From positions 19,624-83,623 of the forward strand of contig JAJIRX010000924.1 in assembly GCA_023853785.1 (NCBI GenBank): 64,000 nt of DNA. The letters are read 5' to 3'. Shown here piece by piece: positions 34,318-45,473 of this stretch. A program made the translations under genes and the position numbers. The notes under the pieces were generated by a model. The model was not told the DNA's origin and did no database searches. It saw only the letters and a program-made list of their open reading frames with translations. Positions within the stretch are counted from its first letter, which is position 1. Every line of letters begins with the position of its first letter. Source of the stretch: Psilocybe azurescens. Taxonomy: Eukaryota; Basidiomycota; Agaricomycetes; Agaricales; Agrocybaceae.

Positions 34318-35578
34318 CTACTGGCATAAGCAGCGTTGCCACCATTGGCGTTCAACCGTCGGCTCGGCAGCTTCCACAATTCCTGCCATATAGTCAGGGT
34401 CGATCTTATGAGTGAAGACGTCGCCAGAAGCTCTATCTGTGGACAAATTGGTTTCTTTTGGGTCTTCTGGAATACCTGGCTCTACTTTTTCTTCCACGCT
34501 CGGTGGCTTGACGGCAATGGTAACGTCGGATTGGAGTTCTGATATCTGCGGCCTCTCTTGGAATTCGATTCTAGGACTACTTGATGAAAAATCACCCGAC
34601 AATGTCTTCTTTCCGGAACTGGGCTCGAAAACGTCGGGATAATCGTCCTGAACTTGCTGCATCTACAAAATTGGGTCGTCAATATTTGATACACAATCGA
34701 ACAAGATTTCAGACCTTGAGAGTATAATCCCTGTAACTTTCCTTCAAGCCAGTCCATTTTCGAACAGCTGCATTCACTCCTAACTTGGTGGTCTTCTTTG
34801 CAAGACCCTGTATCTTGTTGGCTTGGTACGATTCCTCCATGCTCGTCTGGGTCCACCAGGAAATATACCACTCCATGAGACGTTCAAAGTCTCCAAGGAC
34901 AGACAGATTTGTCTGTAAGACTACAGAGCCGGTATATATCACGAGTTATCACTGAAATCAATTTAAGGCTTACCTATGTATTCATTCGCTTGACCTTCGC
35001 CTGCAGCTTCATGCGTACCAAGGTTTCCTTGATTGATACGGCCCAGTGCCTTTAAGCATGCAATGTTAGAAAATCGCATTGTAGTCGGTGATCATGATAA
35101 CCTACTTCATTTATCCCCACTCTAACACGCCGAAATCCCGCCAATGCTTTCTTTGAACGTTCTTCACCTTTCTTCGAGATCGTAACCATTCCAGCTATAT
35201 ACTCGTCGTACTCCGCTTGATTGACTTTTGCCCAGTCCTTTTGATCCGTTACTGTTAGGCCTTCCTCCGCGACCGTGTAACCAAATTGGGCCGAATCCAG
35301 TGCGTCGCTATATGCCACCACGTAATTTGCAACTTGGATTTGCGTTTCTCTTGCTGGTTCAGGTCTAAAGGCCGTTACTCTTGATCAATACTCATTGCCC
35401 TTTATCTACAAACGTCGACGTACAAAGCGCTACCGACACTGATCGTACGTTCTTTCCAGTCACGGATAAGTCCCAGAAATGAACGTGTTGAGTGTTCAAT
35501 GGCCTCGATGTCGGGCTTGATCTCGGTTGGTGCAACTGCTGAGGCCGTGGGTGAATCGTATTGCAAAACAGTCGACAT
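34318..35578 (-). CDS. SWW9: helical-bundle family protein ending in CLCQ
   Basis: Nearest paralog of SWW1 over exons 1-4. The start at 35578 opens MSTVLQYDSPTASAVAPTEI and exon 1 includes STRSFLGLIRDWKERTISVG. Exon 2 (about 35375-35110) has YSDALDSAQFGYTVAEEGL and FRRVRVGINE. The WW exon (about 34930-34715) has WYISWWTQTSM and ends KWTGLKESYRDYTLKV. The tail is about 110 residues: QVQDDYPDVFEPSSGKKTL, a Pro/Glu/Ser-rich middle, then a terminal helix ending VERQWWQRCLCQ. C-L-C-Q fits a loose CaaX pattern (X = Gln), so lipidation is possible but less certain than CLIM. No frame break is required in the tail. Confidence 0.7.
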
Positions 35579-36013
35579 CGTTGAGAGCAGTGAGAAAGCG
35601 TCGAATGAACTGGGAGGCTCCAATTCGGAGCATCTTATTATAGAGGTCGGTGAGGATACCACATGTAGATTTTCACATTTGTCAATGACTTACAGCTGCT
35701 GCTTCCTGGATAATTGATGCAATATAGAAACGTGCCATTTCCGTGGACTGCGCACTTTTCCACAATCGAAATATCCTACTATGAATGGATCGTTTCGCAA
35801 TCTATCAGGGTCCTCGGTACAAAGGCAAGGCATGTTATTAAAGAGAACTATGTATAGCAGCATATGAGGGTAGAAATAGTAACGCAGACGTGTGGCAAAG
35901 GCATGTGCTTAGTAAGATCTTGATCCATAATACTGTCTACAGCACCTATTTCTTCTTGCTATGCCTATGATACATGGCCATCTGCGTCTCAGGCGCGTCG
36001 ATGCGTCTATAGG

Positions 36014-37249
36014 TCATTTTCGAGGTTTGTATCCGAAGGCTTGTAGGATGTGATCTCGCTTGCCCATAGTGCTTGATCTATTCGCCAGGCTCCTGTTGGC
36101 AAAAGCGATCGGCGCAAAAAGCATTGCGCTTGGATCAATGTACGGAAATCTCCTGTGCTCATGATCTAGATTGTTAGAAACTGTTTGGGAGTTCCGAGTG
36201 GGTGAGATGTCTTGCAAGTGTGCTGTCTTCAGCTCGGTTGGATCAGTGTACGGAGGCCCTCTTGACTCATGCTTTGAATTATCGGAATTTGTTTGCGATG
36301 ACTGGGTGGCTGTGGGGTCCTCCGCATGTGATTTCTTCAATTGCATTTCGAAGTCTGGATTGGCGTCTTGAATCAGCTGTATCTATTGGGCTCTGATGTC
36401 AGCAGAAGTTATGGATAGATAGAAAACGATAGCGAAACGAAACCTTGTAAGTATAGTCAACATACTCCTGGCGTAATTGCTTCCACTTGTTTACAACACC
36501 CTGATTTCGAATTGTATTATACCGGACTACGACGGGATCAAGCCGCATAACCTGGGATTTGTGGCCCATATACACTGTAGTCCACCATGAAATATGCGTC
36601 GAGATGCAGGCAGAGAAGCTTTCGAGCATGGTTACACCCTCTTCCAATTCTTTCAATTGCTTTTCACCTACAATCGTGATAGTTAGCAATGCACAGCAAG
36701 TGTGAAACCGATTACAAACTAGATTTAGATGCGTTCATTGATTGTTGTTTCTGAGCGTCCCGAACAAGCTATACAAAAGAACGTCAAATGAGGGTACCAA
36801 CGCAAATAAGTGTTAAACAAACCTTCCCAACTATCATTCGCACATTCCTGAATTTATCCTTGGCCTTTTCTGCGTTTTCTGCTGCCTGTTGTGCCAAACC
36901 GACTAGTTCTCGGAGATAATCTTGACGCTGTATCTCATCACTCGAATCGAGGAGGTCTGCAAAAGCTAGCACGTCTTCGCAGAAGTTGAACCCATTTTGA
37001 GCAGCCGTGACACTGAAGTCAATGGCTTGTACGTAGGAGAGAGCTTGGACCCTTATTGGCTTGAATATTGCGAGGCCGCTAGAAGATATATGAGAAAATC
37101 ATGTAGACGGAGACTAGAGATATAAATGCTCACGACTGTTCCGAGAAACACCAGGGTCGCAGAAGCTTGTAGACGTGCGAGGTCAAGTCTGCCAGTTCGC
37201 GAAGATGTATGCTAGCAGGAGCATCCAGAATCACTTCTGTGGTTTCCAT
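36014..37249 (-). CDS. SWW10: helical-bundle family protein, paralog of SWW2
   Basis: The start at 37249 opens METTEVILDAPASIHLRELA and exon 1 ends LLRPWCFSEQ. Exon 2 (about 37080-36840) has AIDFSVTAAQNGFNFCEDVL and SSDEIQRQDYLREL and ends FRNVRMIVGKV. The WW exon (about 36665-36450) has THISWWTTVYM and ends KWKQLRQEYVDYTYK. The tail begins IQDANPDFEMQLKKSHAED, contains repeated Thr/Ser/Asp/His segments and ends GYKPRK at 36014. A different frame beyond this point reads RRIDAPETQMA...SKKK, matching the SWW2 end, so one base may be missing near 36030. No CaaX. It forms the second gene of a duplicated pair with SWW9. Confidence 0.65.
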
Positions 37250-38188
37250 GTATGTTTGGGAAAATGCAAAGCTATTGAAAGTCGTAGACGGTTTACGGCA
37301 ATATTCACAACGATGACGGGGTATAGAGCGAGGAGTCACCAAGTGCTTAATGACGTCGTTCAATTAACAACGGTAGGAGAGGTATGGGACTTTGGCATAT
37401 CCGCAGAGGACTCAGTGTAAGTTAGCGTAGACCATGCTTGAACAGCATGTAGGAGGATAACGAGGCGGCACAGTGCAGTGGGAATTAACCACTTAATGAC
37501 AACGGAGAATGGCACATTACAATGTGTGTCACATACCTCATGTCAAGGGAACAATCGCCTGACCACGGCGAGGCCCCAACAAGTCCGGGTATCGGTTCCC
37601 AACACGCGTGTATATCATTTCAGCGGCACGATGACGCGCTTCCATGAACCCCATGATAAATACAGCCAGACTTCAAGATTTTACGAATCTCTCATTGCGC
37701 ATATACCATTTGATGCAATGGTGAGCGCTAAAGTCTAAAAAATTAGGACCCATGCCCGTGAGTTGTATGTACGGCTTGAAACAAGATGATGATGAATAAA
37801 CTGTGAAATGAACTTCGCTGTCATTTCGGCGTTCGCTGTTCATGTAAGTAGTGGCGTCGGCAATTTCCGCTCAGTGATTGTCAGATCATTGGCATGAGTT
37901 TCCTCTCAAGCCCCAACACATTTCAATATGGTCTTGGGCTACATACCATCCTACCTCTGTCAGCACTTTATGAATCAAACGATAACCTCATACCCGACAG
38001 ACCATTGAATACGGCAGTCATGCCTCATGTACACATTTTATTAAATAGATAGTTGCAGGCTACGTACACGCACACGATGACTCTTTAGCGCCTCAACTAG
38101 TGAAAATCCTGCATCTCTGGCCTTTCCCTTCACCTACAAACCATCAAGAATACCTTATTCGTCAAGACCAATAACCCACCCTCCCAAT
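37250..38188. repeat. Flank shared with the SWW2 upstream region
   Basis: Sequence at 37430-37870 resembles 4850-5245. No gene is supported. The last part is the promoter of SWW11, divergent from SWW10. Confidence 0.5.
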
Positions 38189-39223
38189 ATGTCTATTTAT
38201 GTCATTTTGGGTACGCCGGGCGCCTTCGATTTTGAAGCATTTTCGCAGGCTACCCGCAAAACGTTGGCCTTGCTGGCTCCGCTGATAGAGCTCCAAAACA
38301 GGTATGGCTCTTTTTAATCGATCTCAACTCAGTTGACCGCAGCACTTTAACAATCAGTGACTCCGGAATTGCGAGAGACATGGCTGCTCAAGTCTCGGAG
38401 TTTGTGCGAGCCGTTCGACTAGGAACAAGCGCTGCTCAATGCGGGTTCACTGCAGCGGAAGACATTCTCACCTTGGCAAATCTTATTCAGTCGACTACTA
38501 TTGAGGAACGAACTGAATATTTGAATGGAACACTGGAGCTAGCGAACCAAGCTTATAGTCAAGGACGGGAAGCATATGAGGTTTTCAGAGCAGTCAGAAC
38601 CAGAATATACTCTGTGAGAAGCCAAACAAAAATTTCACAGGAAGGCTGAACCGGATTTCATCTCGTTAATAGCTTACCGAAAAATTCAACAGTATGGCAA
38701 ATGGTAGAGTTGGGCCAAAGTCCTTAAATTCACGTCGGAGGGAAGATGCGACGCGGCGATCTGTTGAAGAACTTCGACGAGGCATAGAAACGCTGGAAAG
38801 TTTTGGAACTCAAATATCAGCCCTTGTTCAATGGTGGGATTGGGTCAGAATTGAAACGAATGTTCAGAGAAAGGGAAGACCAACTGTCTCGTTCGACGAC
38901 TCGTCTTTGAGACAGAGAGCTGTCATTGATCGATGGAGGTTATTGCGCACACAATTCGTCGATTACACGAACATGGTACGCCTGATTTGTTCATTAATCA
39001 TACCGCTGATCTATTGACATATCTGTAGGTCGGTCAGCTAGAAGACACGTATCCTGAGCTCCTAACGGAACCGATTCAATTACCTATGTCAGGTGAGGGC
39101 TCCAAAGCGAAAACCTCTCAACAATCGAAGAGGGGGAACTTTCGACCTGACATAAGCCGTGCTCTGGATATAATCAAAGGCAATCGCCTTGACAAGGTGT
39201 CTTGTGGCTGTGTAGTTAGCTGA
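38189..39223 (+). CDS. SWW11: helical-bundle family protein with CVVS CaaX box
   Basis: Plus-strand paralog of SWW4. Exon 1 opens MSIYVILGTPGAFDFEAFSQ (38189) and ends LAPLIELQNR. Exon 2 (about 38358-38615) has AVRLGTSAAQCGFTAAEDIL and TIEERTEYLNGTLELANQA. Exon 3 (about 38690-38974) has ATRRSVEELRRGIETLESFG, ALVQWWDWVRI and RWRLLRTQFVDYTNM. Exon 4 (about 39028-39223) begins VGQLEDTYPELLTEP and ends DKVSCGCVVS. CVVS is a canonical CaaX box (X = Ser, farnesyl type), with a further Cys two residues upstream. The tail is only about 65 residues and has no E/R/K rod, so lipidation is not tied to the rod. No frame break is needed in exons 2 to 4. Confidence 0.72.
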
Positions 39224-40224
39224 ACTACCCGCTACATTTGACCAGAGAGTTGGTATTTACTCATCTCATAGTAAGTAGTTGATGACCAGTCGATGAATTA
39301 TCTTTCTTTATCAGGGTAGTAGACCCTGTTATGGAGCATATTATGTATACTATTTGATACTTATATGGTCTTTGCATGCATCATAAATAGTACAATCGCA
39401 ACACGGACAAGACATAGACGATTCGTTAGGGCTTCGAAGTCTTTGCGAAATGTTTTTAAACGTTTTACATGCGTCATGTCAAAATCATAGTCTTCTTTTG
39501 GAATGTGCGAAGGACCTTCGCAAGCGGCCGGAGCATGTGGGCTTGCTCCGAACCTACTCATGCTTATTACAGCTTATTACTACATAATGATATTAGCATG
39601 ATCAAGTATTGCCTGCGGTACATATTGAAGTTGCTTTCTATGTTCATTTCCTTTTCAGCAGTGTCTTCACATGCTTGGAAGATGATGTAACTACGATATA
39701 TAGAGTATATCATGGGGTAACCAATGGCTCTGGTTACCCCCAGGTTACCCCTGATCGAGGGTGGGGCACCTTTCCACCTGAATATCTCATTCCCGAGTGA
39801 AGTCCGCGATTCAATCCCCGAACACCATTGTTCAAAAATTCAATCCCCGAACGTGGATTTATATCCGTGCCTTGGCATCTCGCTTAGATGCTTGGCCATC
39901 TAATCTCACTCCATTCCTCTCTCTCGTTCACTTAACTTTTTCTGTACTCATTTTAATGTGTCAATACTACTATTTTACATATATACAACATATCTGGCCC
40001 TCCAAATGTACTCCTTGACTTTGAGAAAGGTGATGACGAAGATGTCTCACTTGAATCACACTTGAAATTCCACTGGGACGCCCTCTTGGCAAAGTATTGA
40101 CCACATTGGCTTCCATCAGTGGCTCAACTACTCTCAACCATTGTTCTAGCTAGCCGAGGACATTATAAGAACCTGGTGAGTACTATACTATCTTTCTTCC
40201 TTCGTCCCAACTCACCTTTCCAAT
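39224..40224. other. Intergenic, left side of the tyrosine-recombinase module
   Basis: No gene. Two direct copies of ATTCAATCCCCGAAC lie at about 39809-39823 and 39838-39852, and GGTTACCC-type repeats lie at 39716-39760. These could mark a mobile-element edge, but I found no matching copy near 47.5 kb. Confidence 0.45.
40163..40170 (+). promoter_or_regulatory. TATA-like box of the recombinase gene
   Basis: TTATAAGA lies about 60 bases upstream of the ATG at 40225. It is compositional evidence only. Confidence 0.35.
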
Positions 40225-43200
40225 ATGTCCAACTCTGATTTTAGTGAATCAGAAACATCAGAATACATTGAGCCTCTTCAGATGTCCGGCCCTACACGTC
40301 GTAGGCTGAACTCCACAGTGAAGAAGGACCATCCTCCAAAGAGGAAAACGGACACGGGTTGACAATTCAACGATTCTTCTTGCCAGTGTTGATGAGCCTG
40401 AAGTTCGTGATGTTGATTTTCCGGGCGAGCTCACATTGCTTGAAGAGTCTCCAGCCCCCAAGCCACCTCCAGCAGCAAAAACACATCCAAGACTTCAATT
40501 TTACCTCCCAGTCTTTCCCCAATCAAAGCTCGTGCTCATCTCAACCGCCTGGCATTGCAGGCTGATATGGATAGAGGAAAGGGAACTGAGAGTGCCTATC
40601 CTCGCCATGTCAAATCCTACTTAAAGTTCTGGGAAGCGGACCAGGACGAGCTCGCAAGAGATAACCCAGGCTATCAACGCATTGATCCACACCCAATCAC
40701 TGGCGAGAAAGTGGCTATTTTTTACAGTACGAGTTTACCCGCAACAAAGTGCATTCATATTTGTATTGTTTCTACAAATTAATACTGACCTTGTCATACA
40801 GCCGGACTAGTCGGGAAACGAGAAGTCTGGTACCTCACTTGGTAAAGATAGCATTAAGCAGACTATCAGTGCGCTCCAGCGATACATGAAGGAGCACCAA
40901 CACGAGCCACTCTACCAAAACTGCCCTGACACACGTATATCTCTTGAGACCAAGACTGGGTAAAGAAATTTGAGGAAGCTGCATCGGCCAGAGAGCCACA
41001 GCGTATAGCTGATGCACATACAGCAAAATCAAAGGGCACACTAGCCGGTATATTTTTTTCAAATAACTCAAGTTACATTGCATTTATTGAGTCTTTCTAG
41101 ATACATACAAGACAGAGGAGCTCATACGGCATGTCTAATTGGAACCTTCAGGCTTTTGGACCAGCAAAAACACAGACCCATCTTGGAATACGAGATCGTC
41201 TAATGCTTCTTCTTTCAACCAATGCTGCATTTCGAGGAGATAGCACCCGCCGTATCTTATGGTCAGATTTATTTACACGAAACATGCCTATGCCAAATAT
41301 GGGCCCAAACGTCGAAATACCGGTAAGTTTCATGGCTCTGGCTAATAAATATTAACTGATTGTTTGTAGGCTATCATTATTCTCGCTGATCAAGCAAAAA
41401 CAAACTCAGTGGGGAGAATTGACCAACATGGCATGTTTCGCCATCGTCATCCTGAGCTGTGCGGTGTTGGTGCACTTGCTCTTTTTTCTTTAGTTACTTT
41501 CATATTCTTCGGAAAGCTCCATTAAACTTTACACCAGACTTCTCTGACACAGAACACTCAGAATTTGGCCGGGAGGGATTGGTATGGCGTGCATCTTTTT
41601 CCTGGAAAGACAGATGGGGGCTCAACTCCTATGACATATGAGAGTGAGTAATATCTTCACATCAGAGCAAGGCACACATCTGAAGTTGGATTACTATTAA
41701 AGATCATCGTGAACGTGTAAATAATATGCACAACAGGAATGATGTATCTGTTTCAGCAGTTACTCATGCTGCTCGCTTTTACACAGCTGATAAGGCGAGT
41801 AGCTATGGTGCCCTAAAGCTGGATGTTAAGGCTTTGGGGAATTGGAAAACAGGAGATGCATACTCCGAGATATACGACAGAACACTTCCGGTATCTGCAA
41901 TGCTAGCATCTGCTATGTTCAATGCACAAAATCAGCGAGAATATGTGCTTCCTCGTGATCACATAAGTAAGTTTTTGCTTGATATTTGTTGTCCATTGAA
42001 CTAATAATTTCATCCCAAGAACCACCTCCATATCTTATTTCTAGCCTATTTCCGTGGGTTGAATCAGAACAGGATGCATACCATGAAAGGCTTGAGAAGT
42101 ATGGAGAAAAAGCCCGAGACAACTCTCTGCGAGATTTCCTGGAACTTTTGATCTATATGCGAATGATTTTACTTCAAGACGCCGCTGTACTGTTCATCAA
42201 GTATCCGTCCTGCTCCGGTCTGGTCGTATGCTCCGTTTTCAGCACCAGATTTTCGCCAGTTTGCTTCTTCTACAACGGATATACTTTCCAATGCAGAATT
42301 TGAGGCTCGACGTAGGCTTGAGAGACTTCCTGAGACCGTCGCTCTCTCTATGCGAGGTGTTCTGGAGGGACTTGAGCTCAAGCAAAGGCAGGAGCGTGAC
42401 ATGCTAATGGGACGTTTAGAATTTATGGAGGGTCTGATCATAAATCAAAATGGGTGTGGCCGGAGGAAGCATACAGGTTCCTTGATTCTTCGTGGTCAGT
42501 TGGGCCGTTCTCTTTATTCTATTCTCAATTGGCCTGACGCATTTTTTAGACTCATTATCCAAATCAGGAAGCCCATGTCCAAGTACATCTGAGGTCTTAC
42601 CTTGCCCAGCTATAGCTATGCTGGTCAGATCTTCTGGAGATCATGCTGAGATTGGTGGTCATTCTTCACCTATCTTCCTCCCAGCTTATGATACAGAAGA
42701 CATGGGTACAAGTTCGCACGATCCAAACTGGCCCACAGACCTACTTCATTTACGGTCCAATTTTGTTCTTTCAGAGGAGATTCGGGACCAAAATCTCCAA
42801 ATAGGTGCAATTCATGAGCTCATCATCAAGTTTGGAAGCGAACAGATTTCATGCCATCAGTTTGAATGGATCAAGTCAAAAACAAACTCGGTCTCAGATG
42901 AATGGCTTCCTTTTACAAATACGACCTCAATGTGCGGACACTTGTGGACATATGGAACGAATACACCGAGGGCTTGCATGGAAATTTATCTGTACGCCAG
43001 CTTACTGAGAGATGGGGGCTTACGATGGCGTAGAAACAATCAGGGTCAGAAGACAGAAGCCACTCGCCGCAAAATCATCACCACACTTATCACAAAACTG
43101 TCTCAGAAGCCAAACTGGACAGTTGATCTTGCTCTTCGGTTCTTAAATGAACGGTACCCAATTCCTTCATCCACACCAAAATATTTAAATAATCTCGGCG

Positions 43201-43292
43201 CTTTCATTACCCATCTGCAAAACACAAAGACAGGTAAAGGTTCAGAGGAGGCCATTACTGCTATTGTTTCTGAGGCTTCGAACTTCTGTTAG
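40225..43292 (+). pseudogene. Crypton-type tyrosine recombinase (Ndc10-II plus GCR1_C-like), degenerate
   Basis: Multi-exon gene for a tyrosine-recombinase transposase of the fungal Crypton class. An N-terminal SAM-like part has AYPRHVKSYLKFWEADQ (about 40580-40640). The catalytic part (41135-41990) shows the tetrad in order: Arg in AAFRGDSTRR, Lys in DQAKTN, HxxR in THAARFY, Trp in GNWKTGD and Tyr in SEIYDRTLP. A further exon has LFPWVESEQDA. The C-terminal part ends in a GCR1_C-like DNA-binding segment with LVDIWNEYTEGLHGNLSVRQ and RRKIITTLITKL. Frame breaks occur near 40350, 40480 and 40960, and a TAG follows the intron at about 40806, so this copy is probably inactive although the catalytic exons are intact. 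Confidence 0.75.
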
Positions 43293-43583
43293 ATTTTAAA
43301 CTTTGCTGCTGTTTCTAGTTAATTTTAATTTTTGAGAATTTGCATTACTATGGAAACTGCACTAGATATAAAGCCCAAGTATCACATCGATGGAACTTGA
43401 TGCTTCGTTTGAAGCGCAAATGGAAACTGCCAAAGTTTGCACATCCATGTATGGGCCTGGATGATCGAGCCACTGAGCCATAGTAAGACAATTTTGTTCC
43501 TTTCACCATTTGACCATTAATATCTCTACTTTGCTGAATCTATTCATCCTCTAACATCATTCCACTAAAGTCAAAGACTAACG

Positions 43584-45317
43584 ATGGGCATTAATGGACT
43601 CTGGGATGTAAGCGCCCATCTCAAATTCACATGCACTGTTGCTTCAATCTGACGCACACAAAATCCTTGTCTCAGTTAATCAAGCCAGCGAGCACAGAAT
43701 GCGAGCTCTCTCAGCTATCAGACATTCATGGATATTCCTTTACCAAACGAGGGGACCGTATCCTTGTAGTTGGTGTTGACATTAGGTATGTTACTCACAT
43801 TAATTGTCTTGTAATAATTACTAAAGGCTTGTCTCAAGTGTAATCATGGACGAGTGTATGGCTGCTGTATGCTCAGCTGGGCTCTATGAGCACTGTGAAG
43901 GGGGACCTCTACGCACATTTTTCTACAAGTTATGCAAGTTTCTCAAGAGCCCCATCATACCAGTTTTTGTTTTTGATGGCCAAGACCGTCCTAAATTCAA
44001 GCGAGGAAAATCAATCAATCCAAAAGTTCCATGGTGGACAGAACCATGTCAATCACTGATTGAAAGCTTTGGATTCTTCTTTCATCAGGTATGTTTCTCT
44101 TCATGTTTTATTTCTCTCTAACACATACTCTACTGTACAGGCTCCCGGTGAAGCGGAGGCCGAACTCGCACTACTCAATCAGATTGGAAAAATTGATGCT
44201 ATCATCACAAGCGACAGTGATTCTTTTGTTTTTGGTGCATGTCACGTTCTTAGAAGGTGTGTAGCATCTCTTGTTCATAATCTGTAAACTAAATGGCAGC
44301 TATATACAGTATTCCAAAGTCAGATGGCAGGTACACCAGTTACCGAAGCAATATTATCAAGAACAACCCAGATGTTTCACTGTCCCGAGGTGGATTTCTC
44401 TTGATTGCACTCATGTCTGGAGGGGATTATTCGAAGGGAGTCAGAGATTGTGGTGGGGCAACCTCTTTGGGTCTTGCTAAATGCGGATTTGGGGACAGTT
44501 TGTTTAGCGCCTTTGAGACACTCAACGACATTGATTTAGAAGAATTTTTGAGTAGATGGATCTGTGAAGTGATTGAAGAGCTACGTTCGAACTCTCATGG
44601 GTTTCTTTCCTCCAAGAAGCCTCGTCTTGCCTTGCAGATTTGCTCTGACTTTCTTCAGCTTGACATTGTCAATCTGTATAGAAAGCCGATTATCTCATCC
44701 ATTGATTCTCTTCCTGGAGACGGTGTATGGTTTTCTCGGGAGCCTTCTATAGAAAAAATTGGCCAGTTTTGTGTTCAGAGTCTGGGATGGCGAACATTAG
44801 ATGTTCTCTCCCAGAATCTGATAAACACTCTTTGGGAAGGTGTGTTTCTTCGACTTTTGGTTTCGGTAAGAGACACTCTATATAAATTGTTTCATATTTA
44901 CTCATATCATTTTTCATATAGACTGCATCGACTTATAATTCAGAGATGAAGACATTCTCTAATGAAGTCTTCTGTGTCGATGCTCAGAAGATTCAATTTA
45001 AGCGCCGGGCACGTCGAAGCGAACACTGGGCTCGTATCAGCATCAATACAGCCTCCTTACTCCTCTCTCTAAACATGGGTAATATCCAGAAGATAGAAAA
45101 CCAATATCTTACTTTGAAGATCTGGTTATCTTCTTCATATCTCCCCACCACTTCCATTTTGCCTCATAGTACCAAGCCATCCAACGCCCAAGCTTTGATC
45201 AGCAGTGGCCAGCACATTGAGTCCTATAATCCACAAGCCACAAGCCACGCATTGCGAAAGAGAAAGCGAGCAACAGTAGAGACTATCAATCCCGAAGTAA
45301 TTGAAATTAGTGACTAA
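43584..45317 (+). CDS. XPG/GEN1-like structure-specific nuclease
   Basis: Opens MGINGLWD, the typical start of the XPG N-domain, in a tiny first exon. Then LIKPASTECELSQL, ILVVGVDI, an N-region with GPLRTFFYKLCKFLKSPIIP, VFVFDGQDRPKFKRGK, the I-region APGEAEAELALLNQIGKIDA, the acidic site TSDSDSFVFG and the helix-hairpin-helix-like SGGDYSKGV...GLAKCGFGD. All signature acidic residues are present and no frame break is needed. The family cleaves branched DNA (flaps or Holliday junctions). The C-terminal third is lineage-specific, has a basic KRKR stretch and ends EVIEISD, resembling a SUMO-interacting motif. It lies 290 bp downstream of the tyrosine recombinase in the same orientation; cargo status is inference. 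Confidence 0.75.
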
Positions 45318-45473
45318 TATGTGTTTGTGAGCTTAGATAGCTATCCGTCTCCACTATCTATGTACTTTGTTTTATGTCTCCAGAGCTGCTAATAATCTTA
45401 TTATCTAAAACCCTTTATTGAAATGAACATCGAATGTCCTATCGTAACATTCATATTAAGCGTACAATGTATA

